Below, piece by piece: positions 26,531 through 34,870 of a stretch of DNA of 44,346 nucleotides. The position numbers and the translations under genes were made by a program. The stretch is taken from positions 1 through 44,346 of the forward strand of contig DAICZS010000013.1 of the NCBI GenBank assembly GCA_027311025.1. The letters are read 5' to 3'. The DNA is from Ferrovaceae bacterium (lineage in GTDB: Bacteria > Pseudomonadota > Gammaproteobacteria > Burkholderiales > Ferrovaceae). Every line of letters starts with the position of its first letter. Position 1 is the stretch's first letter. Below the pieces are notes generated by a model, which was not told the origin of the DNA, searched no databases, and saw nothing but the letters and a program-made list of their open reading frames with translations.

Positions 26531-26917
26531 TTAGAGCAACCGCACCGGTCCAGGGTAGCCTGCCACCACTGCATCCAGCGTCACCAGGGTGACCCCCTCC
26601 ACGCAGGCTTGAGCCACCAGGATGCGGTCAAAGGGATCCTTGTGCAGCAGTGGCATGCCCTCAACAAATACTGCATGTTCACCGGTAATGGGCAATTCGT
26701 GATAACCGTTATCCAGCAATGCCCGCCAAAACACCCTGGCATCCACCCTAAAGTCAGGGCGATTGAGCGCACGCTTGATGGAGATTTCCCAAAGGCTGGC
26801 GGGACTGTATAGCAATTCATTCTGGTGGTCTTCCAACAAGTGACGGGCCTCCACAGACAGGCGCTCGGGGGCGCCCGCCGCCCATAAAAGCAGATGGGTA
26901 TCCAGCAGCAGTTTCAT
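26531..26917 (-). CDS. PIN-domain toxin (VapC-like) of a Phd-type TA pair
   Basis: 128 residues. PIN-domain acidic residues: D6 in LLLDTHLLLW, E44 in SLWEIS, D94/D97 in HKDPFDRILVAQA and D115 in TLDAVV. Mg-dependent ribonuclease expected. The DTHLLLW opening and HKDPFDR motif are typical of the subgroup paired with Phd/YefM antitoxins. The start overlaps the antitoxin stop by 4 bases. Confidence 0.92.
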   Translation of the reverse strand: MKLLLDTHLLLWAAGAPERLSVEARHLLEDHQNELLYSPASLWEISIKRALNRPDFRVDARVFWRALLDNGYHELPITGEHAVFVEGMPLLHKDPFDRILVAQACVEGVTLVTLDAVVAGYPGPVRLL

Positions 26918-27159
26918 AGCACCCCAGTGAACAAAACCTCAATGTCCATTCCGCCCATCTGGTCAAAATCATCAGGGACCAACAGTTGGCCGCTCATAAA
27001 TCCCAGCCTTTTCACATCCGGAGCAGGAGGGGGATCGAGTTTTGAAACTTTCACCAGGGGCTTCCCCGCCCTGGCGATAATGAAACTCTCCCCCTGAAAC
27101 GCCTCCTCCACGAGTCGCGAAAGTTGGGTCTTCGCTTCGTGCATATTAACGGTTCGCAT
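26914..27159 (-). CDS. Phd/YefM-family antitoxin
   Basis: 81 residues. N-terminal MRTVNMHEAKTQLSRLVEEAFQGE and ARAGKPLVKV are the Phd/YefM DNA-binding fold; the C-terminal part (GFMSGQLLVPDDFDQM) would wrap the toxin. Autorepressor with the PIN toxin. A 9-base direct repeat GACTTAGTT lies just upstream. Confidence 0.92.
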   Translation of the reverse strand: MRTVNMHEAKTQLSRLVEEAFQGESFIIARAGKPLVKVSKLDPPPAPDVKRLGFMSGQLLVPDDFDQMGGMDIEVLFTGVL

Positions 27160-27173
27160 GGTTTGCCCAAATA

Positions 27174-27196
27174 GACTTAGTTCTGTTGACTTAGTT
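27174..27196 (-). promoter_or_regulatory. Direct-repeat operator of the Phd/PIN operon
   Basis: GACTTAGTT occurs at 27174-27182 and 27188-27196, 14 bases apart and 15 bases before the antitoxin start. Spacing and position suit autoregulation by the antitoxin. Confidence 0.45.
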
Positions 27197-27293
27197 TAAC
27201 ATACAACAGTCGGCACCCGCAAATCAAACGCACATAAACCCGGTTTTTTCATCTGGGTTTTTGTGTTGGACGGTCACCATTTGACGCGATACG

Positions 27294-27441
27294 GGTACCC
27301 CCCCCAACACAAATAGATGTTTATGCGATGAGCATACCCCCCCCAACACTGGCAGGCGGCCACCACTTCCAGGCGCGTGAACGGTACCCCCTGCAACACA
27401 AATAGATGTTTATGCGTCGTGCCCACCCCCTGCAACACTGG
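27294..27441. repeat. Two 59-bp direct repeats with internal 13-mers
   Basis: Copies at 27294-27352 and 27383-27441, 89 bases apart. Both begin GGTACCCCC and share CAACACAAATAGATGTTTAT, ending CAACACTGG. Each copy contains the 13-mer CCCCCNNCAACAC twice. In the first copy both carry CC at the variable pair, in the second both carry TG. A related inverted sequence with extra bases lies at 27229-27269. The second copy abuts the transposon right-end remnant. Confidence 0.75.
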
Positions 27442-27444
27442 ATC

Positions 27445-27570
27445 TTGACGTCCTCCCCGGCATGAATGCCGTGGATTCCTTCGGCGCTTCGCTTGAGTTG
27501 ACTGCAGGGGCACCGTCCCAAATACCCCATTGGGGACGTCTCGTTATTGCGTTCCGGAGCGCCTTACTTT
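27445..27570 (-). mobile_element. Solo right end of a lost TnpB (IS200/IS605-type) element
   Basis: Read on the minus strand the stretch ends GGGGAGGACGTCAA at 27445, the same ending as the intact element (GGGGAGGATGTCAA at 38601), with a preceding hairpin CCACGGCATTCATGCCGGGG. An open frame into it reads SAEGIHGIHAGEDVK, comparable with the translated end of the intact element (GISVHQGGEDVN). No tnpB body remains. The left limit is uncertain; the vapBC operator starts at 27571. Confidence 0.6.
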
Positions 27571-27590
27571 ATAGTAAGGCAAAGTCAAAA
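27571..27590 (+). promoter_or_regulatory. Palindromic operator before vapBC
   Basis: GCCTTACTTTATAGTAAGGC has 8-bp arms around TTAT and lies 12 bases before the antitoxin start. It is well placed for the VapB (AbrB-fold) autorepressor. Confidence 0.6.
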
Positions 27591-27602
27591 ATGGAGGCGA
27601 CC

Positions 27603-27845
27603 ATGGCTACAGCCACGATGACCAGCAAAGGACAGATAACCATTCCATCTGCGGTTCGGGCAGCGCTGGGCGTTGATTCTGGCGATCGATTGGAGTTCGT
27701 GCAGGTTCAGCCCGGACGCTTCGAGATTATTGCAGCAACACACTCCATCACAGCACTCAAAGGCATGATCAGGAAGCCATCAAAACCTGTGAGCGTTGAA
27801 GCCATGAACGCAGCGATAGCAGACCAAGGCGCGAAGGCGCGATGA
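27603..27845 (+). CDS. vapB: VapB-type antitoxin, AbrB/SpoVT fold
   Basis: 80 residues from MATATMTSKGQITIPSAVRA, with GGAGG 5 bases upstream; ATG at 27591 (MEAT...) is an alternative. The swapped-hairpin DNA-binding motif TMTSKGQITIPSAVRAALGVDSGDRLEF is complete; the C-terminal tail (MIRKPSKPVSVEAMNAAI) should bind the toxin. Overlaps vapC by 4 bases. Confidence 0.92.
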   Translation: MATATMTSKGQITIPSAVRAALGVDSGDRLEFVQVQPGRFEIIAATHSITALKGMIRKPSKPVSVEAMNAAIADQGAKAR

Positions 27846-28237
27846 TTGGGCTCGATACCAACGTACTGGTGCGATACGCGGCGCAGGATGATCCGGAGCA
27901 GTCCCCCAAGGCAACGCGACTGGTCGAATCCCTGACGCCAGATGATCCTGGTTATATAAGCCTTGTGGTGATCATTGAGCTGTACTGGGTCATGACCTCT
28001 TGCTACTCAGCCACCAAAGATGAGATCTGTCATCTGCTTGAGACGTTGCTTCGCACCAAAGAGGTCATCGTGGCGAAAACCGATGTGGTGTGGAAGGCCG
28101 TTCGACTATACAAAGAGGGCAAAGCCGATCTGGCGGACTGCCTGATCGGGCAAGACGCCGAAAATGCCGGGTGTGCCTACACATGCTCATTCGACCGCGA
28201 TGCGGCGAAACATTGCGGCATGCGGTTAATTGATTGA
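27842..28237 (+). CDS. vapC: VapC-type PIN ribonuclease toxin
   Basis: 131 residues. PIN acidic residues D5 (GLDTNVLVRY), E46 (VIIELYW), D98 (LADCLIG) and D117/D119 (SFDRDAAK). Mg-dependent RNase inhibited by the preceding VapB. ATGA overlap with vapB. Convergent with cynS, 30 bases apart. Confidence 0.93.
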   Translation: MIGLDTNVLVRYAAQDDPEQSPKATRLVESLTPDDPGYISLVVIIELYWVMTSCYSATKDEICHLLETLLRTKEVIVAKTDVVWKAVRLYKEGKADLADCLIGQDAENAGCAYTCSFDRDAAKHCGMRLID

Positions 28238-28267
28238 ACCCACCAAAACTCGTTCTCAACGAGGAAC

Positions 28268-28711
28268 TCAGTACGTTTTGTAGGGCAGAAATTTTCCGGA
28301 CATGACGATCTTGACTCGGTCTCCGGCCGCATTCGGTTCACGCTGCAGGTCCATCTTGAAATCGATGGCTGACATGATGCCGTCACCGAATTCCTCATGG
28401 ATTAGCTCCTTGAACGTTGTGCCATAAACGGAAACCAGCTCATAGAAACGATAAATAAGCGGGTCTGTGGGCACCGATGTGGGGAGTGACCCCTTGTAGG
28501 GCACCACCTGCAGCAGCGCCACCGCCTCAGGGAGCAGGTCAAAAATTTCCCCCAGGATCTTCGCCTGCGCCTGGTCGAAAGTCATCTGGCCTAGGCAACC
28601 GGCAGTGACCCATTCCTTCGAGAGCCCCACCTTTTTGGCGATCTCGCTCCATTTGAGGCCCTTCGCGATTTTGCTGGCAATAATCAGTTCAGTGACGTCG
28701 TTGCGGTTCAT
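28268..28711 (-). CDS. cynS: Cyanate hydratase (cyanase)
   Basis: 147 residues from MNRNDVTELI at 28711 with AAGGAG upstream; E. coli CynS has 156. Converts cyanate and bicarbonate to ammonia and CO2. The catalytic Arg, Glu and Ser align with a constant offset of 8 to E. coli R96, E99, S122: R88 and E91 in YRFYELVSVYG, S114 in GDGIMSAIDF. The N-terminal helix-turn-helix-like domain (SEIAKKVGLSKEWV) is typical. Last gene of a leftward operon after the phosphatase-kinase and the FNT channel. Confidence 0.97.
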   Translation of the reverse strand: MNRNDVTELIIASKIAKGLKWSEIAKKVGLSKEWVTAGCLGQMTFDQAQAKILGEIFDLLPEAVALLQVVPYKGSLPTSVPTDPLIYRFYELVSVYGTTFKELIHEEFGDGIMSAIDFKMDLQREPNAAGDRVKIVMSGKFLPYKTY

Positions 28712-28757
28712 GGTTGGCTCCTTGTTTAAAAAATGCGCTTTTGCCCTGAATGGCGAT

Positions 28758-30494
28758 TCAGCGAGCGCAGACAATCAAAAGCGCCACACTGAGGCACGCG
28801 AGAATGAAGGACACGCCCTGCCAGAAGCGCACCGGGTGCCGCTCAGCCAGGGGAGGGGGCTTCCTGCCCAACACTACCCGGTCAGGATGGCGCAGGTCGT
28901 ACACGAATTCGGACAGCGTCTCGTAGCGCTTCAGTGGATCAGGGTGGACGGCTTTCTTCAGCACCGCATCGATCCAGGCCGGTATCTCGCGGTGATCTTC
29001 TAGAACCGAAGCATAGCGAAGTTTCCGTTGGGCGGCGCGGGTTCTGGCCTTGGCCACCTCGGCGCCGTAGGGCAACTTGCCCGTGAGCATCTGGTAGGTG
29101 ATGATCCCCAGTGAGAACAGGTCCGAACGGGGGGACCCCGCCTCTCCCAGAAAATACTCCGGCGCCGTGTATTGCGCCGTACCCAGGATTGGGGCGCGTT
29201 CATGGGGGCCCGCCATTTCCGTGATGCCCGCCACGCGGGTTGACCCGAAATCAATAATCTTCACGGTGCCCGTCGTGTCGATCATGATGTTGTCCGGCCG
29301 CAAATCCTGATGCAGCATCTCCAACCGGTGAAACGCCTGAAGCCCCCGGGCAATCTGCTCAACCAGGTCGCGCACGGTTTCGAGGCCGGGCCTTGGGTTG
29401 TCGATCAACCACTGCGACAGGGTCTGCCCCTCGATGAATTCCATGACCACATACAGAAAATGGCGATCGCGGCGCTGCGGGTACGGCTTCAACACATGGG
29501 CGTTGTTGATGCGTCGGGCAATCCACTCCTCTAGAAGAAACCGTTCCAGATGGACGGGGTCGACCTGCAGGTCCACGGAGGGGGTCTTGAGGACGACCAA
29601 CCCATGGGTTTCCGTATCGAGTGCCAGATAAATGTGGCTGCGGTGGCTGGCATGAATTTCCCTGACGATTCGGTACCCATCGATGACCTCCCTTGCCTCG
29701 AGCAGTGGGGGTGGCGCGAGCTGGGATTGCTGCGGATGGAGGTCGTGGGCGCCCGGTTCAGGCAATGCATCGATGGCCACAATCTGCACGGTCAGGTTAT
29801 CGTCGCTGCCCTGTTGCAATGCCGCAGCAACAATTGCGCGGGCCGCCCCGTCCAGATCGTCCCGCCCGCGCTGGATGGTATCGCACAGGAATGCCGCGTC
29901 CACATGCTCATACACCCCGTCTGAGGCCAGCAAAAACAGGTCGCCTGTTTCAAGGGACAACGCCAGATAGTCGATTTCGATCTGCGGGTTGAAGCCCACT
30001 GCTCGACTGAGATAGCTTTGCCCTTCCGACACACAAACCCGGTGATCCTGGGTCAATTGCTCGAGCGCATGGGCATGCACGCGATAGATGCGTGTATCCC
30101 CCACATGGAAGAGATGCGCGGTCGTCGACTTGATGATGAGGGCGCTCAAGGTACACACATAGCCCCGGTCCATGTCGTAGCGGTACGGGCTTTGCCGGGT
30201 GCGCGAATGCAGCCACGAATTGGTGGCGCTCAGCACGCTTTCAACCGAGCGCTTCACCGACCAGGCCTCTGAAGTGCTGTAGTAATCGTCCAACACGCCC
30301 ATGACAGCAAATTCGCTGGCAATCTGGCTGACGTCACTGCTGCTAATGCCGTCCGCCAGGGCGATGGCGATGCCCTTGGAGGCCAGCAGCGGCCCCGTTG
30401 GAATCAGCACCCCATGAAAATCCTGATTGATCGCACGGCGTCCCCTGTCGGTGTGTTGGCCGACCGAAATCTGCAACGCCCTGGCCCCGTTCAT
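28758..30494 (-). CDS. Fused PP2C phosphatase / Ser-Thr kinase, membrane-anchored
   Basis: 578 residues. PP2C domain about 1-245 (GRRAINQDFHG, ALADGISSS, LFHVGDTRIYR, LLASDGVYEH, GSDDNLTVQ). Kinase domain about 268-535 (Lys in LVVLKTPS, HQDLRPDNIMI, DFGSTR, APEYF, SDLFSLGII). A C-terminal hydrophobic segment (about 556-576) anchors it. Kinase and opposing phosphatase lie in one chain. It is placed between an FNT channel (37 bases upstream) and cynS (46 bases downstream), so control of anion uptake by reversible phosphorylation is a reasonable inference. Confidence 0.93.
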   Translation of the reverse strand: MNGARALQISVGQHTDRGRRAINQDFHGVLIPTGPLLASKGIAIALADGISSSDVSQIASEFAVMGVLDDYYSTSEAWSVKRSVESVLSATNSWLHSRTRQSPYRYDMDRGYVCTLSALIIKSTTAHLFHVGDTRIYRVHAHALEQLTQDHRVCVSEGQSYLSRAVGFNPQIEIDYLALSLETGDLFLLASDGVYEHVDAAFLCDTIQRGRDDLDGAARAIVAAALQQGSDDNLTVQIVAIDALPEPGAHDLHPQQSQLAPPPLLEAREVIDGYRIVREIHASHRSHIYLALDTETHGLVVLKTPSVDLQVDPVHLERFLLEEWIARRINNAHVLKPYPQRRDRHFLYVVMEFIEGQTLSQWLIDNPRPGLETVRDLVEQIARGLQAFHRLEMLHQDLRPDNIMIDTTGTVKIIDFGSTRVAGITEMAGPHERAPILGTAQYTAPEYFLGEAGSPRSDLFSLGIITYQMLTGKLPYGAEVAKARTRAAQRKLRYASVLEDHREIPAWIDAVLKKAVHPDPLKRYETLSEFVYDLRHPDRVVLGRKPPPLAERHPVRFWQGVSFILACLSVALLIVCAR

Positions 30495-30531
30495 GTGTAA
30501 CCGCTCAGCGGCCCTTCGTGGTCAGCCCGGA

Positions 30532-31344
30532 TCAGTTCAACACACGCTTCGGCGCGGTCTTCATGTGCGTGGCATAGAGTGTCAGTCCGGTAAACGACAG
30601 TCCTCCCACAAGATTGCCCAGAACCGTCGGAATTTCATTCCAGATCATGTAGTCGGTGATGGAGAATTCACCGCCCATGAGCAACGCCGAAGGAAACAGG
30701 AACATGTTGACCACGGAATGCTCGAAGACCATGGCAAAGAACACCATGATGGGCATCCACATGGCCACGACTTTGCCGGTAACGGTGGTGGAGATCATGG
30801 CACCCACCACCCCGGTGGACACCATCCAGTTGCACAGCATGCCGCGCACGAACAGCGTCAGCATGCCTGCCGCGCCGTATTGGGCGTACCCCAGGGTGCG
30901 CGCTACGCCGATGCCGGCAATCACCTTTCCCACCTTGTCAGGTGGCGTTGAAAACCCATAGGTGAAGACGATGGCCATTAGGAATGCCACGGTGAGCGCG
31001 CCCAGAAAATTGCCGATGAAGACTAGTCCCCAGTTTTTCAGGACCCCACCCAGGGTGACGCCCGGGCGCTTGTCGATGAGGGCGAGGGGTGTCAGCACAA
31101 ACACTCCCGTCAAGAGGTCAAAGCCCAGCAGGTAGAGCATGCAAAACCCCACAGGGAACAAAATCGCCCCGATGATGGGGTACCCCGTCTGGACGTTGAC
31201 CGTCACCGCAAACACGGCGGCCAGCGCCAGGATTGCCCCTGCCATGTAGGCCCTGATCAGAACGTCGCGGGTGGCCATGAAAATCTTGGATTCACCGGCA
31301 TCCACCATTTTTTTCACGAACTCTGAAGGCACGAGATAGGCCAT
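30532..31344 (-). CDS. Formate/nitrite transporter (FNT) family channel
   Basis: 270 residues from MAYLVPSEFVKKM with GGAGGAATTG upstream. Six hydrophobic segments. FNT landmarks: GNFLGALTVAFL, RGMLCNWMVSTGV, and VFEHSVVNMFLFP with the central pore His (FEHS in FocA). Moves small monovalent anions across the inner membrane. Its operon partners (phosphatase-kinase, cyanase) make cyanate or nitrite likelier than formate, but sequence alone cannot decide. Confidence 0.93.
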   Translation of the reverse strand: MAYLVPSEFVKKMVDAGESKIFMATRDVLIRAYMAGAILALAAVFAVTVNVQTGYPIIGAILFPVGFCMLYLLGFDLLTGVFVLTPLALIDKRPGVTLGGVLKNWGLVFIGNFLGALTVAFLMAIVFTYGFSTPPDKVGKVIAGIGVARTLGYAQYGAAGMLTLFVRGMLCNWMVSTGVVGAMISTTVTGKVVAMWMPIMVFFAMVFEHSVVNMFLFPSALLMGGEFSITDYMIWNEIPTVLGNLVGGLSFTGLTLYATHMKTAPKRVLN

Positions 31345-31557
31345 TGCAATTCCTCCGTGATGGTCAAACGACACGCGACATGCAGGATGACTAGCAACAT
31401 TCGGGCCAAACCATTGCCCCTAGCCAGGATTCGCAACCAACCACACGCGCTTAGCGCAGCCACCGTTGGGGCCCCATTTTGGAACGGCATCCATCCACTG
31501 CCGCACAGTCTTGGTGCGCCCGACTTGGCAAACCCACCCGCAGTCTCGACTGCAGGG

Positions 31558-31563
31558 TACAAT
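31558..31563 (+). promoter_or_regulatory. -10 element directly before the PAS kinase gene
   Basis: TACAAT ends 7 bases before the ATG at 31571 and no ribosome site is present. If used, transcription would begin at or next to the start codon and give a leaderless message. No convincing -35 is seen. Confidence 0.3.
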
Positions 31564-31570
31564 CCCTCGC

Positions 31571-32587
31571 ATGCTCACCGACATCGACCTTCAAAAAGCC
31601 ATCCTGAACAACATCCCGGACCAAGCCTGGCTGATGGACCGGGACTCTCGTTACATCCTCGTGAACGAGGCCTTCGTGACGGCCTGTGGCCTCACCGAAA
31701 CCAACATCCTGGGCAAGACGCCCATTGAAGTGTGGCCTGCTCACTGGGGCCGGGAATATATGAAGACCGATGCCCAGGTGGTGTCGTCAGGGCAGCGCAT
31801 GCGATATGAAGAATGGCGCCAGGGCCCGGGGGGACAGGCACGCTGGTTTGACATCATCAAGACCCCACTTCGTGACACCCAGGGGCTGGTGGTAGGCACA
31901 GTGGGCATTTCTCGCGATGTCACCGACCACAAACAGATGAAGCAGGAACTGCGTGACCTCTCCGCCTACCTGCAATCGGTGCGCGAGGAGGAGCGCACGC
32001 ACCTCTCGCGCGAATTGCACGATGAACTGGGTCAGTCGCTCTCCGCGCTGCAACTGGGCCTGGGTGTCATGGAAGCGCAACTGCCGGTCGGCTCTGCCGC
32101 CTGGGTGGGCCATATGGACACTCTCAAAGCTCTCACGAACGAGACCCTCTCCAGCATCAAACGCATCGCTTCGGATCTGCGCCCACCACTGCTGGACGAC
32201 CTTGGACTCGAGTCCGCCATGGAATGGCTGCTCGTGGGGTTCAGCAAACGCACCGGATTGGTCCATACATTGCAGTTGCCCAGCAGCCCCCTTCAGTACG
32301 ATCACGACGCCAGTACGACCCTGTTTCGCATCCTGCAGGAAGCGCTCACCAACGTCAGCCGCCACGGGCAGGCCACCCGGGTGAACGTGGCTCTGGTGGA
32401 ACGCGATGACGCCATCATTCTGCACATCGCCGATGACGGCCGGGGCATGGACGCAACAACACTGCCCCACCAAAAAAGCCTGGGGCTGATCGGCATGCGC
32501 GAGCGCTGTGTCCTGCTGGGAGGGCAACTTGCCATAGTCAGCCTGCCCGGACAAGGCACGCAGATCGAGGCACGAATTCCAAAGTGA
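31571..32587 (+). CDS. PAS sensor histidine kinase (HisKA_3 type), orphan
   Basis: 338 residues from MLTDIDLQKAILNNIPDQ. PAS domain about 5-125 (AWLMDRDSRYILVNEAFV, GISRDVTDHKQMK), HisKA_3 about 140-205 with phospho-acceptor His in SRELHDELGQSLSAL, HATPase about 245-338 with EALTNVSRHG, DDGRGMD and LGLIGMRER. Cytosolic, no membrane segment. No response regulator is adjacent. It diverges from the FNT-kinase-cyanase operon; a link is possible but unproven. The 31345-31570 gap holds both promoters. Confidence 0.9.
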   Translation: MLTDIDLQKAILNNIPDQAWLMDRDSRYILVNEAFVTACGLTETNILGKTPIEVWPAHWGREYMKTDAQVVSSGQRMRYEEWRQGPGGQARWFDIIKTPLRDTQGLVVGTVGISRDVTDHKQMKQELRDLSAYLQSVREEERTHLSRELHDELGQSLSALQLGLGVMEAQLPVGSAAWVGHMDTLKALTNETLSSIKRIASDLRPPLLDDLGLESAMEWLLVGFSKRTGLVHTLQLPSSPLQYDHDASTTLFRILQEALTNVSRHGQATRVNVALVERDDAIILHIADDGRGMDATTLPHQKSLGLIGMRERCVLLGGQLAIVSLPGQGTQIEARIPK

Positions 32588-32596
32588 TCAGCGCCC

Positions 32597-32625
32597 TTGC
32601 AAATCCACAGGGCGGGAGCTAATCT
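32597..32625 (+). promoter_or_regulatory. Possible sigma-70 promoter
   Basis: TTGCAA and TAATCT separated by exactly 17 bases, 42 bases before the ATG at 32668. Confidence 0.4.
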
Positions 32626-32667
32626 TTGCCCACACGATGCCGCATTGCCATTTCAAGGAGCCCTATC

Positions 32668-34044
32668 ATGCGTCAATGGTGCTTTGCCATGCTGTGCTTG
32701 GCGGCGTCCACCTGGAGTTTCGGCGCGGATTATTATGATGGCAGCATCCTGACCATCCCCATGGTCAATGCACTTGGCCACACCTACCTCAACGCCTCTG
32801 TCACCGTGACCTCTGTCACTCCTCCGGGTGGTGGTACCCCCCAGGGGCGCTTCGACAACTACACCGGGGGTAACCAGCTCTTCATCCCCTCGGTGTACTA
32901 CGCGGGCCAGCTGTACACAAATGTGGCCATCACTTGGGGCAAGCTTGTCTATTGCTGTGATGCCGAGGCCACCCCTGCTGCCTTTCTGATCGTGGCCAAC
33001 CCCAACGACCAGACCATTGCCGCCTACCCCTACACCCAAGGCACCCAGGTGGCCAGCACCATCCGGGATCCAGCATTGTTGAATGCCGACCTCAGCCACC
33101 AACCCAAACTGCTGCTAGATAAAACCAACAACCTGCTCTTTGACGTGGTGCGTCTGGCCAGTGGCGGCCTCACGGTGACACCCTTTTCCTTCAACGTGAC
33201 CACGGGAGCGCTGGCTGCAGCCGGCCCGCCCGCCAACTTCCCAAACGCGAGCCAGGCCAATCTCAACACGTATACCCACCAGTTGCTGGTGCTGAGCAAG
33301 TCCGGACCCACCGCAGCGTTGTACTACTACAACCTTGCCAATGGCACCATCAGTGCCAGTCCTTCCGCTTCACAGAGCAGTGCGCAGCTGGCAGAGGTCA
33401 TCGCCCTGGACAAGCAGGATGGCCAGGCCTTTGACATCACCAGCACCGGAGTGGCTGCTTATCCCTACTCGAGTACCGGCGTCAACTTTACGACGGCCAC
33501 CGCCGTCACCAGTGCCAACCTTCTCGCCTATGCCGGTGGCAGCAACAATGTGGACGCCCGGATAGACATGACCAACCATGTGCTGCTCACCACGGCCAAT
33601 GCCAGCAATGGCACCAGCACGGAAGTGATGGCCATTCCCTACTCAGCGGCGAGTGTGGGGCCCGCCGCGGTTTCATTCAACCTGTCCGGCACCGCGTATG
33701 CCTGCGGTTATGACCCCACCAACCGTTTTTACTTTGTCTCAGACAACAACTCCCCCATTCTCAACGTCTATTCCTACACCGGCACCGGCGCGATGTCCCA
33801 GGCAAAAACGATTGACATGTCCAACAATGGTCTGGGCGGCGCTCTCAATGGCGTGGGGGGCTGCAACGATGTGGATCCGGTCAACCACATGGTGTTCTTC
33901 ACCAACAACAACCCGGCCACGATCTTCTATTTTCTGTACAAACCCGACGGCACCGTCTCCACCCTGCCGGCCGGGCAGATTATCCTGACTCAGGGCCAGC
34001 AGCAGTATTCCATCCTCTCCACCCTCTCGGCCAGCCAGCAGTAA
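32668..34044 (+). CDS. Exported propeller-like protein with IP-VG-NV repeats
   Basis: 458 residues from MRQWCFAMLCLAAST, with AAGGAG 7 bases upstream. Signal peptide ends WSFGADYY. The N-terminal part has two copies of a 30-residue beta module (YDGSILTIPMVNALGHTYLN and GNQLFIPSVYYAGQLYTNVA). The same module occurs in the DUF3443 protein at 36505. The rest (about 110-450) repeats short stretches such as LLLDKTNNLLFDV, IDMTNHVLLTT, YDPTNRFYFVSD and VDPVNHMVFFTN, which suggest blades of a beta-propeller. Likely periplasmic or surface; function unknown. Confidence 0.75.
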   Translation: MRQWCFAMLCLAASTWSFGADYYDGSILTIPMVNALGHTYLNASVTVTSVTPPGGGTPQGRFDNYTGGNQLFIPSVYYAGQLYTNVAITWGKLVYCCDAEATPAAFLIVANPNDQTIAAYPYTQGTQVASTIRDPALLNADLSHQPKLLLDKTNNLLFDVVRLASGGLTVTPFSFNVTTGALAAAGPPANFPNASQANLNTYTHQLLVLSKSGPTAALYYYNLANGTISASPSASQSSAQLAEVIALDKQDGQAFDITSTGVAAYPYSSTGVNFTTATAVTSANLLAYAGGSNNVDARIDMTNHVLLTTANASNGTSTEVMAIPYSAASVGPAAVSFNLSGTAYACGYDPTNRFYFVSDNNSPILNVYSYTGTGAMSQAKTIDMSNNGLGGALNGVGGCNDVDPVNHMVFFTNNNPATIFYFLYKPDGTVSTLPAGQIILTQGQQQYSILSTLSASQQ

Positions 34045-34058
34045 GCCTGGCCGGGGGG

Positions 34059-34811
34059 TTAACCGCCGGCCCGCTGCACCACGAGGCCCAGCCATTCATG
34101 CAGGGCCTCGTGGCTTCTCTCAAATGCGTCGCCTGAAGGCAGCCACTGCGCCCAGAGGGAAGGAGCGCTGGTGGCAAATCCCGTCGGGGCCGGCACTACC
34201 TGCAGCCCCTGGCTCTCGAAGAGGGCCACGGCACGCGGCAAATGCCCGGCGTGGCTCACCAGCGCGATGCGCGTGATGCCTGCAGCATAGAGCATGCGTG
34301 CGGCAAACTGTGCATTCTGTCCAGTGTCGTTGGAAGCGTCCTCAACCCATCGCACGCTGCCTTTGAAGTCATCTTCGATCACGGCCTTCATGGTCCGCCC
34401 CCCCGGGGTGGCCCCATAGGGCGCCCCACCAGTGACAAGTATGGGCAGCCCGGTTTGCCGTTGCAGCCGTACCCCATAGCGCAACCGCTCCAGAGTTTCC
34501 CGCCCTACCGTATCACCGCCGTATTCCGGGGCTCCGGGATAATCGTCGCCGCCCAAGATGACGATGGCCTGGGTGCGGGTGAGCGCTTTAGAGGAAGCGG
34601 GTGGATAGACTTCAAGGGTATGCATAAGGGCGTCAGCCACCACGGGCAGCGACAGAGCTATGAGCAGGGCGAGCGCGAACAGGATAAAATACGGCCCCCG
34701 CCGTTGATGCTGGCTCATCAGCCCCAGACCCAGCAGGGCCAGCAGCACGATGCCAACGGGTGGCAGCACCAAGGCAGAGAGCAGCTTTTTCAAATGGAAC
34801 AGGGTGATCAT
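34059..34811 (-). CDS. YdcF/ElyC-family (DUF218) envelope protein
   Basis: 250 residues. Two N-terminal hydrophobic segments (about 12-32 and 40-60), then a DUF218 domain (about 80-245): AIVILGGDDYPG, RLRYGVRLQRQTGLPILVTGGAP, ASNDTGQNAQFAARML and ALVSHAGHLPRAVALFESQG. ElyC-type members act in cell-wall precursor and envelope maintenance. The ATG is at 34811; divergent from the metallophosphoesterase with a 59-base shared promoter gap. Confidence 0.9.
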   Translation of the reverse strand: MITLFHLKKLLSALVLPPVGIVLLALLGLGLMSQHQRRGPYFILFALALLIALSLPVVADALMHTLEVYPPASSKALTRTQAIVILGGDDYPGAPEYGGDTVGRETLERLRYGVRLQRQTGLPILVTGGAPYGATPGGRTMKAVIEDDFKGSVRWVEDASNDTGQNAQFAARMLYAAGITRIALVSHAGHLPRAVALFESQGLQVVPAPTGFATSAPSLWAQWLPSGDAFERSHEALHEWLGLVVQRAGG

Positions 34812-34870
34812 TTGTAATACTCATCCCCCGGTAAGTGCCTCATAATACGCTATCGTTGCACTGGAACAGC

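Noticed and set aside
27294-27441. Mini CRISPR array
   Set aside because: Only two units, spacing not CRISPR-like, repeats internally duplicated, no cas genes.
27274-27530. Minus-strand frames across the 59-bp repeats encoding repeated Cys/Gly peptides
   Set aside because: The periodicity comes from the DNA repeats, and the frames run into the transposon end; no start with a ribosome site.
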